In this document: piece by piece, positions 54,624 through 64,000 of the stretch | Position numbering within the stretch: the first letter of the stretch is position 1 | How the letters are laid out: each line of letters starts with the position of its first letter | Source of the DNA: Thereva unica | Taxonomy: Eukaryota; Arthropoda; Insecta; Diptera; Therevidae | Reading direction: 5' to 3' | Length of the DNA stretch: 64,000 nt | NCBI GenBank assembly: GCA_949987705.1 | Contig: OX465282.1 | Coordinates: 63,981,922-64,045,921, forward strand | Translations under genes and position numbers: made by a program | Notes under the pieces: generated by a model | Told to the model about the DNA's origin: nothing | Databases searched by the model: none | Seen by the model: the letters and a program-made list of their open reading frames with translations, nothing else

Positions 54624-55458
54624 CTAGTTGGGATGTGGGTTTGACCCCTTCGGTCCATACGATCAACTTCCCGGTTTGATCGTAGACTTCTTGCAAGATA
54701 GTACAAGCTGAGAGAAGCTAGTTCAAATAACTACAAATAATAGTGGTAAATCCACAAGATTTTCCTAGAGAATTTGTTTTTCCGGAACGATAGCAAACAA
54801 ACATTTCCTTTATACTTTGTTCGCTACACAGCGGGAGTTCGAATTCGTAATAAGCATGTTGAAGCACCGCTGATAAACTGGGAAGCGAATGACTTAATTT
54901 GGAAATGCCAAAGCTTTACGGAGATATTAGCAAAACTAATCAATGTAAAGTACTTGTCAGACTTGACCAAAAAGAGCAAATTTTTCGGTAACTACTAGAA
55001 ATCCTGGGATGAACCACAATTTCCTGAAACTGTAGGACGTATAAAACAATTCCCCGTCAAAAAAGTGCTGATCCAAGGTTGGAAAAATTCGTGATGTAAC
55101 GATTTTTAAAGGTTGTCGGATTTCGCTCTACAGAATCCAAGAAAGATCACTTCGCTTAGATCGGGCCTCATTCCATCAATTGTATTAGATATTAGCATAA
55201 CTTATCAATTTAAGGTTTTTCTGACACTAAGCCGAAGTTTATTCATTCAAACAAAAAAAGGGCCCGACCGAATGTTATGTACTTTTTTCAGAGCATTTTT
55301 TCTTTCGGCAGCTCAAAGAAGTCGATATAGTTTTTGGCTCGCGCAGTATCGTGCAGGTACAAATATCACAAAACGTCGCGTCGTTTAAACACGACGTTGA
55401 AAATTTCGATTTATATTTTCGAATCGATTACAATAACTTCCTATAAACTGGGAAATTA
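54624..55458 (-). mobile_element. HINE/DINE-1-like element, copy III
   Basis: On the minus strand it ends CCCACATCCCAACTAG at 54624 with the same 3' hairpin as copies II and IV, and starts with the hairpin TTTCCCAGTTTATAGGAAG near 55458. It has about one degenerate central unit, shorter than the other copies. Sequence after the CTAG begins TTT, as in the other copies. Confidence 0.85.
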
Positions 55459-55518
55459 ATAAAATCTAGCAATTTTTCCTTACAAATGTTCCAAAGAAAC
55501 CTACATTTCGAACTTTTT

Positions 55519-55850
55519 GGGGGGCCTCGGTAGCCTAGGGGTAAGGCGCCTGACTACTATCCCAGAGGTCCCGGGTTCGAATCCCGTCCAGCCCTACGGT
55601 CCTTCGCCTTTTCCACTTTTCCACCCACATAACTTTCCTTCTTTCTTCTCCCCTCTTTACATTCCTGATTCCTCCTGTCATAGCCTTTGCTAGTCCTTCC
55701 CTACTCCACCAAGCGCATGTCATCGGTTGGTTAAGAGATTCAACTCGTTTCAGGAGGCATTACACTCCAGCGAGTTGTTTCTCAAATGCCCCGATGCCAG
55801 AGTCGCGAAATGGTTGGAAGTAGGTGGAATAAAAATATATCGCGGCTAGG
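55519..55850 (+). mobile_element. tRNA-derived SINE
   Basis: The first ~75 bases are tRNA-like: box A TAGCCTAGGGG (55531) and box B GGTTCGAATCC (55574), an exact match to the consensus, at the correct spacing for RNA polymerase III promotion. The acceptor ends do not pair well, so it is a SINE head, not a functional tRNA. A pyrimidine-rich body follows, then sequence ending near GGAATAAAAATATAT. From about 55775 the sequence is also found inverted at 63655-63862. Confidence 0.78.
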
Positions 55851-56010
55851 TTGTGGCAGCTCCTTCCTATGTACTTCTCTCTCTCTCTACTTCTCATCTT
55901 CCGGCTAGAGCTGCTGTTCGACATTCTATAGGAAAATATAGATTGTCGAACAGTACAAAGGGGGCTTTCCCTAAGTCTCTAATCTATCACATAAAAAAAT
56001 ATGAAGAGAT
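55775..56010 (+). repeat. Repeat block shared with 63655-63862 (inverted)
   Basis: Shared words in order: GCGAGTTGTTTCTC, ATGCCCCGATG, CCGCGATAT (mirrored), GGAGCTGCTGTT, AGATTGYC-AACAGTA and a CTTTCC...CACATAAAAAAA end. The block holds a 17-bp-arm hairpin CTGTTCGACATTCTATA / mirror at 55914-55953. It overlaps the SINE tail and may be a second dispersed element or a longer SINE body. Confidence 0.65.
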
Positions 56011-56143
56011 AAGTGGAGAAGATATCACTAACCATCTTAACCGCTCTTTCATTCACAAGCTGGAAAGGAACACGCGTTCTTATGGTAAGTCCAGACGATG
56101 CAACCCAAATTGCGCAAAGCAAGTTCCCAAGAATTTTATGTAA
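55853..56143 (+). other. Unassigned 96-codon open frame
   Basis: MAAPSYVLLSLSTSHL..., then GKYRLSNSTKGAFPKSLIYH and IKKYEEISGEDITNHLNRSF. No family recognised. The first third overlaps the repeat shared with 63655-63862, so it is probably part of a retroelement end rather than a gene. Confidence 0.2.
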
Positions 56144-56289
56144 TATTTCAGAGTTGCGAACATAATGACGCCATTAAGCATTCGTAAAACTGATTTATTT
56201 TTCATAAAAAAGCAATAATGAAGCCATAAAACAGCTAAACAAAGGTGTTGTACACAATTTGGAATGTGCCGTGTGGATGGACCATTATA
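56011..56289. other. Unrecognised spacer
   Basis: No element seen before the RTE-B derivative. Confidence 0.4.
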
Positions 56290-56796
56290 CTTACTTACTT
56301 TAAAGGCTCTTCAATCGGGATCCGTTCCTGGCTTCTCGCAACGAATGTGTCGTTCACTGCGAATGTGTCGTTCACAGCTTGACACTTTGAAACACTAGAA
56401 ATTGACCCGCTTTGAAATCAAATTCCGTCATATCCTCCGCTAAAAAACCAAAGCAGTGCGCTATACTTATAGTGCATTTCTGGAGACGCACCACCCCCAT
56501 AGCGAAAGATATGCGGACAAAATGCGACTCCAAAGTAAATCAACCTCCAATATTCTAAAATACGGAGCCACACCACTCCTACATTGAACGACACAAATGT
56601 TGCTCGTTCGGCAATAATTCTTTTTACCGGGTGAGCTTAATAGCCTAGCTCGATCATATTAGCCTATCCTCTCTCATAGGATAGTCACCAGGACCACCGC
56701 CAGGAGGTTATGATTGCACTTCCATCAGTCCGAAATAGTTGCGGCACCTGCATGTTATGCTACATGTTATTTCCCCTATTCCACTGCTGACTGACC
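56290..56796 (-). mobile_element. Internally deleted RTE-B derivative
   Basis: The 3' end (56290-56342, tail TAAG repeats, then GGCTCTTCAATCGGGATCCG) and the 5' UTR (about 56590-56796, through GTCCGAAATAGTTGCGGCAC) match the RTE-B ends at 41128 and 44328. All ORF motifs are gone, and the middle ~240 bp does not match family B. It could have moved only with RTE-B enzymes. ACCATTA / ACCACTA next to the ends may be a diverged target duplication. Confidence 0.82.
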
Positions 56797-58199
56797 ACTA
56801 CGGAACATGATAGGTGGATAGAAATATGATAATATCTTTAAAATAATTTTTTAACCCCGTATGATTTTTAAAAATCGACCTAACAACAATGAAAGTGGCA
56901 GTTTTAAAAATAAAGGTATAGGTAACAAATGTATAATTTAAATAATTTCTTTATTGAAAATAATTTGTGCCTTCAAATATTTAGAAAAAATTGCTTTAAA
57001 GATTAACTTTGAAAAGAAAAGAGCCAATGAATTAAATCTCAAAACATCCACATACTATAGTAACAAAATAGGATGTCCACAAACAAAGAACAACAGACTT
57101 CACACACGCGCACAATTTTAGCACAAACACCAGCAATACTGCATCACTTTTGAAAAAAGGTCGATCGATCGAAAGAATTGAAAAACTGGCGCCTATTTGT
57201 CATCAGTTGTCGAGTTCAAAAAAGTTTTTCAAGTACTCTGTACACTTGTGAACGGCCTTGCGCTTGCCTTTTATTACCTGAGTGGCTAATGCTCGTGCCT
57301 AGACGCACCTGCAGCACTTAACAGATTCAACAGAATTACAAGTGTGGGTAAAAGCCTAACTTAAGGCCGTTTCTAGGCTGTTTACCTACTGGAAACGCAC
57401 GATAGTCGCAACTGCTGCTAACAGATTTGCGCAATCTCTTAATCATATTGTATAATTGCGCGGCCGTGAATATAAAAATGTCGCTTACTGTTTAAATCGA
57501 TCGTTGACCCTTTTTTGTTTCTATATTATTTATAAAACTAGATCACGTCGAAGAATGCATTAAAATAAATTTCGTGTCGAGTAATTTGAGGAAATAGTTC
57601 AAGTTTAAATACAGGTGCTTGAATTCCTTTTGTGTACTTGCGAGAAGTTTATGTGGAAAGTTGAAAATGAAAATTTTTTGGAACTAAGTTCCATAACGCG
57701 GCTTGCGGGTAGAGTGAGTTGGAAGAAATTGTCACGTAAGAAAATGCGGTATTCTGTGTATGTAAGTGTGCGAGTATCGATCCCAGTGCTCAATTTACGA
57801 ATTTACGAAATCAGAATGCAGTGTTTTTCTGTAGAATTTGGAACCAATTTGCACCGATAGCTTGCTATAACTATAGCGAGCCGTAATAATAAGAGTGATG
57901 AGCTAGATCCAATTTTTAAATTGCTTCATTGTCCTTGAGATCAGCTGATAAAAATTTCAATGCGAAAAGTCAAAACATCACAGAAGTAATATCTATGGTA
58001 GAAGGAGGCAGCATTACTTTCACACAACGCTACAATGTGTGTGAAATAAAGATAAAAAATGAAGGGGAAATACGAGTGGACAATACAAGTGTAATCAAGT
58101 AGCGCGAGTGCTGTACCAACACGATATTTTTACGTATACATACTCGAATTTTGCAACTTGATTTTGACCCACTTTCATATAACCTATAAACTTAAAACA
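56797..58199. other. Unrecognised region, possibly host DNA
   Basis: About 1.4 kb with no repeat partner or domain. It includes GATCGATCGA (57162) and GATCGATCGTTGACC (57498) words and a few short frames without motif. Confidence 0.4.
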
Positions 58200-58829
58200 T
58201 ATGCACAATGCAACAGTTTACCGACATTCCAAATTTAAAATAGCGGCCGACAGAAAATGGCGGAAGATATATAATGGAATATAAAGTAGAAAAAATACAA
58301 CCGAACAACATTAAATCTTGCATATATGCATAGTTCGCGTGACAATGCAATCTGGACATTTTGGAAAAAAATCAAGATGGCGATTCCAAGATGACGGACA
58401 ATTGTTGTAATTGTGTTCCCTGACCCCCGACTTGGGTATCAAATGAAAGGGTATGACAGGTATAATATACATAATTAGCTGTGTGCCGAAAATGGCAGAC
58501 GACACAAAATGGTGGAAGGCATATCGTCGCTAGGACGACATACTCTCGTATCTTGTATGAAGCAGATTGTTCAGGGTAAGCTGTGGTTTCTACATTTTGT
58601 GATATAAATACACCTACCTAACTTACACATACGAAACTTTGTGACAAGGTGAAGCATTAGAGTTTACGTATACTGGTGAAAGCAGTTCAGCAACGTTAAA
58701 ATTGTAGGAAATGCCAGTATGTCGTGCAAGCGACAATATAATAGACTAAAAAGTAGAAAATGCAACCGATCAACATCCAATCCTGCTTATATGCATATTT
58801 CGCGTAAACAAATCAAGATGGCGATTGTT
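58200..58829 (-). repeat. Dispersed GATACCCAT repeat copy (minus strand)
   Basis: Mirror forms of the family words: CATTCCAAATTTAAAATAGC with CGGCC (58228), GACTTGGGTATCAAATG (58430), AATTAGCTGTGTG (58473), and a second partial unit near 58738-58830 (AATAGACTAAAAAGTAGAAA). It ends where the RTE-A fragment begins. Confidence 0.75.
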
Positions 58830-59440
58830 TAACGTGTTTTTAAAGTCCTGGTGGCGAGATCCTTAAGGGGGTCTAGAAATCCCCATTGTATGCCACCTGT
58901 TCTACTATCTAGAGCGATGACAAGAATGTAAGGATGTTATTACTATAAGAAATAGTAATGGCGAAAGTAAACACCCTTGTCGTATTCCTGAATTCACCTC
59001 TCAAAGCTGTCGGATAATTTTCCATTATGAAGAACTCGGCATTTGGAATTGTTGTATTGACGTTTTATCAATTCTATTATTTTGTTCGGCAGCTCACATT
59101 GCCGTAGAGCTCGCCATATAAAGCTCTTATTAACCGAGTCTAACGCTTTCTCATAGTCGACGAAAGCAAGATAAGCAAGATAAGAATTCTGTAAACTGCT
59201 CCACTATGATTGCCAAGGTGTCAATATGGTCCATGTAGGAGCGGCACTTGCCACGCCAATTGTCACAGATTATTAAGTCCCCGTTTTTTGGTTTTTTGAC
59301 TATGATACCTTCCGTCCTATCCTCCGGAAAGGTACAGGTGTTCGTATCTGCTACTATATCGCTACAGAATGTGCGACTGCACAGGTCCTCAAGGTGGTTG
59401 AGGCCTCGCAAGCGAAGCGAGCCGAAATATTTTTTGGCAA
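58830..59440 (-). pseudogene. RTE-A RT fragment with internal deletion
   Basis: Matches RTE-A RT on the minus strand. From high coordinates: TFPEDRTEGIIVKKPKNGDL, then CDNWRG (motif 1, lost from the copy at 11495), then a direct jump to YMDHIDTLAIIVEQFTEF, and on through the YEKAFDS, SGVRQGC and SRTGGIQWG regions to about 58830. Frameshifts throughout. Probably the same insertion as 60356-60630, separated by ~900 bp. Confidence 0.88.
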
Positions 59441-59850
59441 TAAAAATCATTTGAATTAATTTTTTGCATTTTTACTTCATTGAATGAGCCACACAAATCA
59501 GTTTATTGAGTTTATGTTTGGATTATGGTTTATTGTTTAATGTGTATGAAAGGCGATAATATGTGAATTGAAGACTAAACATTACATAGGGAGGACCCAT
59601 TTTATATAATTCTGTCGCGGAGCAGGCTTGTATGAAGGAAATTGTGCGAACGAAAAATTATTTTACACTCCCTTGGGCCTCTTGCTGAATTTTTCCACAG
59701 GGCCTCCAATTGTCTAGCCGTAGCACTGATCTGCTATGATGCTATGAGACTTGCGTCGGATTCCGATAATTCTGACCTGATAGTATCTTTTCCAGTTTCG
59801 TTTCCATTGGCCATTGAATGAAATGCGGTTACTATTTCTGTCTTGGTGTA
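59441..59850. other. Unrecognised sequence inside the broken RTE-A copy
   Basis: No motif seen. It lies between the two RTE-A pieces and next to the TIR element at 59860. Confidence 0.4.
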
Positions 59851-59859
59851 GTGATTCCT

Positions 59860-60291
59860 CATGGAGCCTATACAAGGAGATATAACTCTTATGGGAAAAA
59901 TAACCGGAAATGGATGGGTAGCAGAAACTAAACTTCTAGTTCATTGTTTGCCACAGATGTCGCCTAAAGCTGACGTGCCCCACGTGAAGTTAGCAGAATT
60001 TTACCCGAAAATGAAGCAATGCAAAAAAAAATTCATTGGAAAATATTAAAAATTCATTGGAAAATTCATAAATTGGTTAAATACGAAAAATGACATCGAT
60101 ATAAATCCAATTTAGAAGCTGATTTTTAAGTTAGGCGTAAACATAAAATATCTTAGCAGATAACGGACTTTGCCATCAACCGGATGAATATACTCGGCCA
60201 TGTTTTTTGGGGTACATGTGACTGTGGCGCCCTCACTCAATCAAACAAAATTTGACAACACGGAGTTTTAACTCCTTGTCTAGGCTCCATG
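59860..60291. mobile_element. Non-autonomous TIR element with 8-bp target duplication
   Basis: CATGGAGCCTATACAAGGAG at the left, mirrored at the right as CATGGAGCCTAGACAAGGAG read inward. TGATTCCT flanks both ends (59852-59859 and 60292-60299). An 8-bp duplication is typical of hAT and P superfamilies, and the CATG start resembles P-type ends. It has no transposase. The short frame 59861-60049 starts inside the TIR and is not a gene. Confidence 0.85.
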
Positions 60292-60355
60292 TGATTCCTA
60301 TTGGCTGTGCATTGTAGTTATTTTCTTCGGGTTGCTGTGAAAAAGTACGATTTAG

Positions 60356-60630
60356 GACGGCGAAGAAGTTGCCTTTTATAACGCCGGACGCTTCACTTCA
60401 CCTACCGGTGTAATTGGGAGCATTCCCATTCAAGCTGATGACGTTTGTTTGGGTCGCTTGTACAATTCATGTTATTTTTAGGCCCTCTTGCGTTTTATTC
60501 TTGGCAGGTTGTGCCTTAGATCCAGTGTTGCCGGTTTCTTACTGATGTCTGTTCCCGCTGTTGTTATTATAGTGCCCTTTGTAGTACTCCACAGCTCCTC
60601 ATTATTATTTTCGTCCCAAACGTTTTGCAG
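60356..60630 (-). pseudogene. RTE-A linker fragment
   Basis: Matches 12805-13100 of the RTE-A copy: NEELWSTTKGTIITTAGTDI (family EELWSRTKGAILTAA), HNLPRIKRKRA (family WQKIERRRAL) and the following Arg-rich linker. It is the upstream part of the same broken copy as 58830-59440. Confidence 0.85.
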
Positions 60631-61040
60631 GCCTGACATGTAACCGAAGCGAAACGAAAAGGAAATGAAACCGAAACGAATTCTCATATGATAGCGAATA
60701 TATAGCAATCGGACCGAATCGGGTTTTAATTTCTTGACAAAATTCGTGTCTTGTGCTTTGACACCCTCCCTCCGCGTTTTGAATGGACTAGCATGCATAA
60801 AATACACTTTTGGATGCAATCATGGGCATCTGAAGGGTCAAAAACGACTCTAAATGCACAATAAAGTTTATGTGATAAATTTAAAAAATTCTAGTCTATA
60901 TTATTTCTTTTTAAACGATTATATTTGAAAAACTATCGAAAAATACAAAAAAAATAGCAAAAATCCACTTTTTGCATAAAAGTGCATTTAATTATGTCTT
61001 CGAGCCAAAACTGTGCATACGCACTATGATTTTATTGTTA
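60631..61040. other. Unrecognised sequence
   Basis: Begins with GCGAAACGAAAAGGAAATGA-type words, loosely like the interior of the MITE at 18162 but without matching ends. Confidence 0.35.
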
Positions 61041-62496
61041 TTAACTTCCCAGTATAGGAAGTTATTGTAATCGGTCCGAAAATCGAAATCGAAAATTTCA
61101 ACGTATTTTCATCTTTCAAGGTCCCAGGAGCATTTTAAGCAAAAAATTGGGGGAAGTATGTGTGTGTGTGTGTGTGTGCGTACGGATGTGATTTTTTCCT
61201 GCACGATATCGCGCGAACCAAAACTGATATCGACTTCGTTGAGGTGTCGTTCGAATCGTATTAACCGAAATATGATCTGAAAAGATTTTCATAAAATTCG
61301 ATCGAGCCGTTTTTTTATTTAAGCGGCGTAAGTGATTTTTGTACCTGTACGATATAGCCCAAACCACGAAGGATATTGACTTACTTGAGGTACCGTTGGA
61401 AACGTATTAGCGACAATATAATCTGAAAAGATTTTTATAATATTTAAGTTTTTTGGTTTAAATGACATAAGTGATTTTTGTACATATGCACGATACCGCG
61501 CGAAATATAAAAGATATCGACTTAGTTGGCGTGCCGTTCATAGAGTATTAACCAAAATATGATCCGAAAAGATTTTCATAAAATTCGGGCGAACCGTTTT
61601 TTTTTTTTGTTTAAACGACGTTTATGATTTTTGTATCTGCACGGTACCCCGCGAACTAAACACTATATCGACTTCTTTGAGGTGCCGAAAAAAGAATATT
61701 AACGAAGAAATGCTCTGAAAAAAATTTCATAATATTCATTCGGTCGGGTCTTTTTTGTTTAAATAGAAAAGCTTCGGCTAATTGTCAGAAAGACCTTCAA
61801 TTGACAAGTTTTGCTAATATCTAATAAACTCGGTGGAATGAGACCCGTTCTAAACGAAGTGATCTTTTCTGGGTTCTTCGCAGCGATAGCCTTCGAACAA
61901 AACATCACTTGCCAAAATCCGACAACCTTTAAAAATCATGCAAACATTTTGTTACCCTTTACAAACATCACGAATTTGGATTAGCACTTTTTGACGGGGA
62001 ATTGTTTTCTACGCGTGATACAGTTTCAGGAAATTGCGGGTTCATCCCGGGATTTCCAGTAGTTACAGCAAAATTTGTTCTTTTTGGTCAAGTGTGACAA
62101 GTACTTTACAATTACAGTTTTGCTGATATCTCCGGAAAGCTTTGGAATTTCCAACTGAAGTCGTTCGCTTTCCAGTTTGTCAACGGCGCTTCAGCACGCT
62201 CAATACGACTTTGAACACCCGTTTTAGTGCAGCGAAGGAAAGACGGAATAAATGTTTGTTTGCTAACGTTCAGGAAAAACAAATTCTCTAGAAAAATCTT
62301 GTGGATTTACCACTATTATAGTTATTTGAACTAGCCTCTCTCGGGATTGCTTTGTCATCAGTTCTGATACTAGCCAATTTTCCATTAGTGCTAAACGTAT
62401 AACTATTTTGTAAGAAGTCAGTTTATTCCATCTTCGTTCATCACACTGGGAAGTTAATCGTGTGGACCGAAGGGGTCAAACCCACATCCCAACTAG
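61041..62496 (+). mobile_element. HINE/DINE-1-like element, copy IV
   Basis: The longest copy. 5' AACTTCCCAGTATAGGAAG hairpin, a (TG)n run (about 61158-61178), four central units, then a 3' block closely matching copy II, with ACTGGGAAGTT, TGTGG...CCACA and terminal CTAG at 62493-62496 followed by TTTA. It is non-coding; short frames such as 61116-61367 are repeats shared with copy II. Confidence 0.87.
61193..61760 (+). repeat. Central tandem repeat, four units
   Basis: Unit starts near 61198, 61344, 61484 and 61636 (spacing 146, 140, 152), each with a variant of TGCACGATATCGCGCGAA and ATCTGAAAAGATTTTCATAA. Copy II has three units. Confidence 0.88.
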
Positions 62497-62606
62497 TTTA
62501 CAACCTAGATCTATCATACTATCAACAAAATCAGATGGGTAAGAAATATCTCGAAAGTCGACCTCAAATCATTAATTCTGACGGCCTGGTTAAAGAATAC
62601 ATATTT

Positions 62607-62700
62607 ATGTGGGTCATTCCATATCAAATCAACCAATTTTTAATTACCTTCTAATTGTCTTCAACAACAATATTGAAAACGCCCTCTCTCGAAAACGGTC
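62607..62700. repeat. Dispersed repeat, GTCATTCCATATMAAATCAACC family
   Basis: GGGTCATTCCATATCAAATC and AACCAA, matching the start of 52194-52690. It diverges soon after. Confidence 0.5.
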
Positions 62701-63424
62701 GGAGAAAACCACCCTTTTTGTGTTTTTTGACGATCATTTTTTATGTACTATCTACCAATTTTTTTTTTTTTTTTATATGAAAACCGTTGTACAAGCTGTG
62801 ACTTGACTCCCTGTATACGTAGAGCAACAATTGGTTATTTTCTGTACATTTCTTCTTTTTCAATGCATCATACTTAAACACCCTAACTACTGCTGCGGCA
62901 TCTATTATCGAGTTATTTAATTAGGTATAGGTTGGACTCCCCAGTAATATATGTTGATCATTTTCAGCTATCATTGCATGCAAACGAGTTATTTATTATA
63001 AACGACCTTCCCTCTTTTTCAAGATGACGGCTTTTCCCAACACACCCCACAAACTTGGTTTTTTCAATCTCAGATAAACACAAACAAATTCCAAAAAACA
63101 AATTTCGTACATCGTAAAATGCAATTTCATTTACTAATTGCACTGGACTATTTAGCGTTTATTAGAAATGTATGAAAATGTAGGTTAACCCCTTCTTGCA
63201 TAATAGGGGCGATATATATGCGGATGTTGTACAGCTATATATCTCTAGGCCAAAAAGTCAAATCCACTCTTGTATTAAGTATATTGCAGCTGACTTGCGC
63301 CGTGTCTCCTGTTGGTCATCATTGAACTTACTGCAACTAAACCAATTGAAATAACATTATATTCTGTTCTCTCATTCTTCAATTCTGCACCCTGACTTTA
63401 CAGTAATCTCCTTAAATTGGAGTT
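62701..63424. other. Unrecognised sequence
   Basis: Poly-T near 62760 and AT-rich sequence; no gene seen. Confidence 0.4.
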
Positions 63425-63620
63425 CCTTTCAACCACATCGATAAAGTAAGAAATCTAGGAGTCATTTTTATTAGCAGTATGATCTGCTGTGACCACATCA
63501 ATTCCTTTGTTGGCAAGACATATGGGCTCCTGTCAAAACTTAGAAACCACTCTGATTTGCTTAAAATGATCGTCCGATTAATTTTGCTTAAAGCCTTGTA
63601 CCTCTTCTAATGCATGGCCT
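63425..63620 (+). pseudogene. LINE RT thumb fragment
   Basis: Plus strand: DKVRNLGVIFISSMICCDHI, NSFVGKTYGLLSKLRNHSDL, then LKMIVRLILLKALYLF. This matches the region after the RT catalytic core (VKNLGVxFDxxLxWxxHI...GxLRxL). Short, without catalytic motifs. Confidence 0.7.
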
Positions 63621-63654
63621 CTCAATCCTCGAGGAGGATAACCTTCTTCCTATC

Positions 63655-63862
63655 AATGTTATAAATCCTTTTTTTTTATGTGAAAGACTAGAGTCACAGG
63701 AAAGGCCCTTTATACTGTTGGCAATCTATTTTCTTCTTATAGAGTGCAATGTCAAACAGCAGCTCCAGTCGGGGAGGAAGGAACTGCCACAACCTTTCCG
63801 CGATATTTTTAGTCCACCATTACTATCGCGAGTTTGACATCGGGGCATCGAGAAACAACTCG
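63655..63862 (-). repeat. Inverted copy of the 55775-56010 block
   Basis: Minus-strand match to the block overlapping the SINE tail, including GGAGCTGCTGTTTGACATT and GCATCGGGGCAT. It sits between two LINE scraps. Confidence 0.7.
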
Positions 63863-64000
63863 CTATCGACATAAAGCATATCGACCCCTTTTACTCCAAT
63901 GATTTAACATCAAATTATCAACAACCAAATTCTTATGGTAATTGGTTAGATCTAATATTCACTAATTGTTATGAAGAGGTGAAAATTCTACCTGCTTCCG
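63863..64000 (+). pseudogene. LINE endonuclease fragment, cut by the window edge
   Basis: Plus strand: NYQQPNSYGNWLDLIFTNCY, then EEVKILPAS. This aligns with QPNSCGKWLDLIFTNSFEE of the LINE at 35075-36658. It is the second half of an APE domain and may continue beyond the window. Confidence 0.8.

Noticed and set aside
55519..55595. Functional tRNA gene
   Set aside because: Boxes A and B are good but the acceptor stem halves do not pair and a SINE-like body follows directly, so it is a SINE head.
59861..60049. 62-codon frame starting MEPIQGD
   Set aside because: It starts inside the terminal inverted repeat of a non-autonomous element.

Overview
The window is about 64 kb of AT-rich eukaryotic DNA from an arthropod, very probably an insect. 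The signs are several families of APE-type LINEs (RTE clade and Jockey/CR1 group), Helentron-associated DINE-1/HINE-like elements, mariner, PIF/Harbinger and hAT-type remnants, a tRNA-derived SINE and many hairpin MITEs. I found no convincing host protein-coding gene, rRNA, functional tRNA or CRISPR array. The window reads as a nested transposon graveyard. Every long open frame that can be recognised belongs to a retrotransposon.

Layout. 0-7 kb: a hairpin MITE with a 5-bp target duplication, LINE scraps, a HINE copy broken by a MITE, and a 2.45-kb palindrome (arms 3023-3770 and 4725-5473, almost identical) whose loop holds a 5'-truncated RTE insertion. 7-11 kb: a complete HINE copy with 147-bp central repeats, a tandem array of a 'GATACCCAT' repeat, and a gutted Harbinger element. 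11.5-14.3 kb: RTE family A with both ends and a 12-bp target duplication, but with an internal deletion and a mutated endonuclease. 16-20 kb: two decayed LINEs end to end, one carrying a MITE whose 3-bp target duplication can be read out of the coding frame. 20-33 kb: mostly unrecognised sequence with a mariner remnant, TIR elements and short LINE scraps.

33.6-39 kb: a nearly full-length Jockey/CR1-group LINE. Its ORF1 carries a PHD-type zinc finger and an Asn tract. ORF2 (APE-RT) follows in the same frame after a single UAA stop in the context UAA-CUAG. 39-44.3 kb: an RTE scrap, a candidate THAP zinc-finger exon, and RTE family B (41128-44328), the best-preserved element, with a 10-bp target duplication and one open frame of about 970-990 codons. 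45.9-50.2 kb: RTE and LINE remnants, one nested inside another. 50-64 kb: a hAT-type MITE, a TIR element, a Harbinger transposase C-terminus, two more HINE copies, a tRNA SINE, an internally deleted RTE-B derivative, a decayed RTE-A broken by an element with an 8-bp target duplication, and LINE fragments at the right edge.

How it works together: RTE-A, RTE-B and the CR1-group LINE are the autonomous families, with at least three, three and two copies or fragments in this window. HINEs, MITEs, the SINE and the deleted LINE copies are non-autonomous passengers. Nesting gives relative ages: the MITE at 18162 is younger than its host LINE, the RTE-A scrap is younger than the palindrome, and the deleted LINE at 48236 is younger than the LINE it splits.
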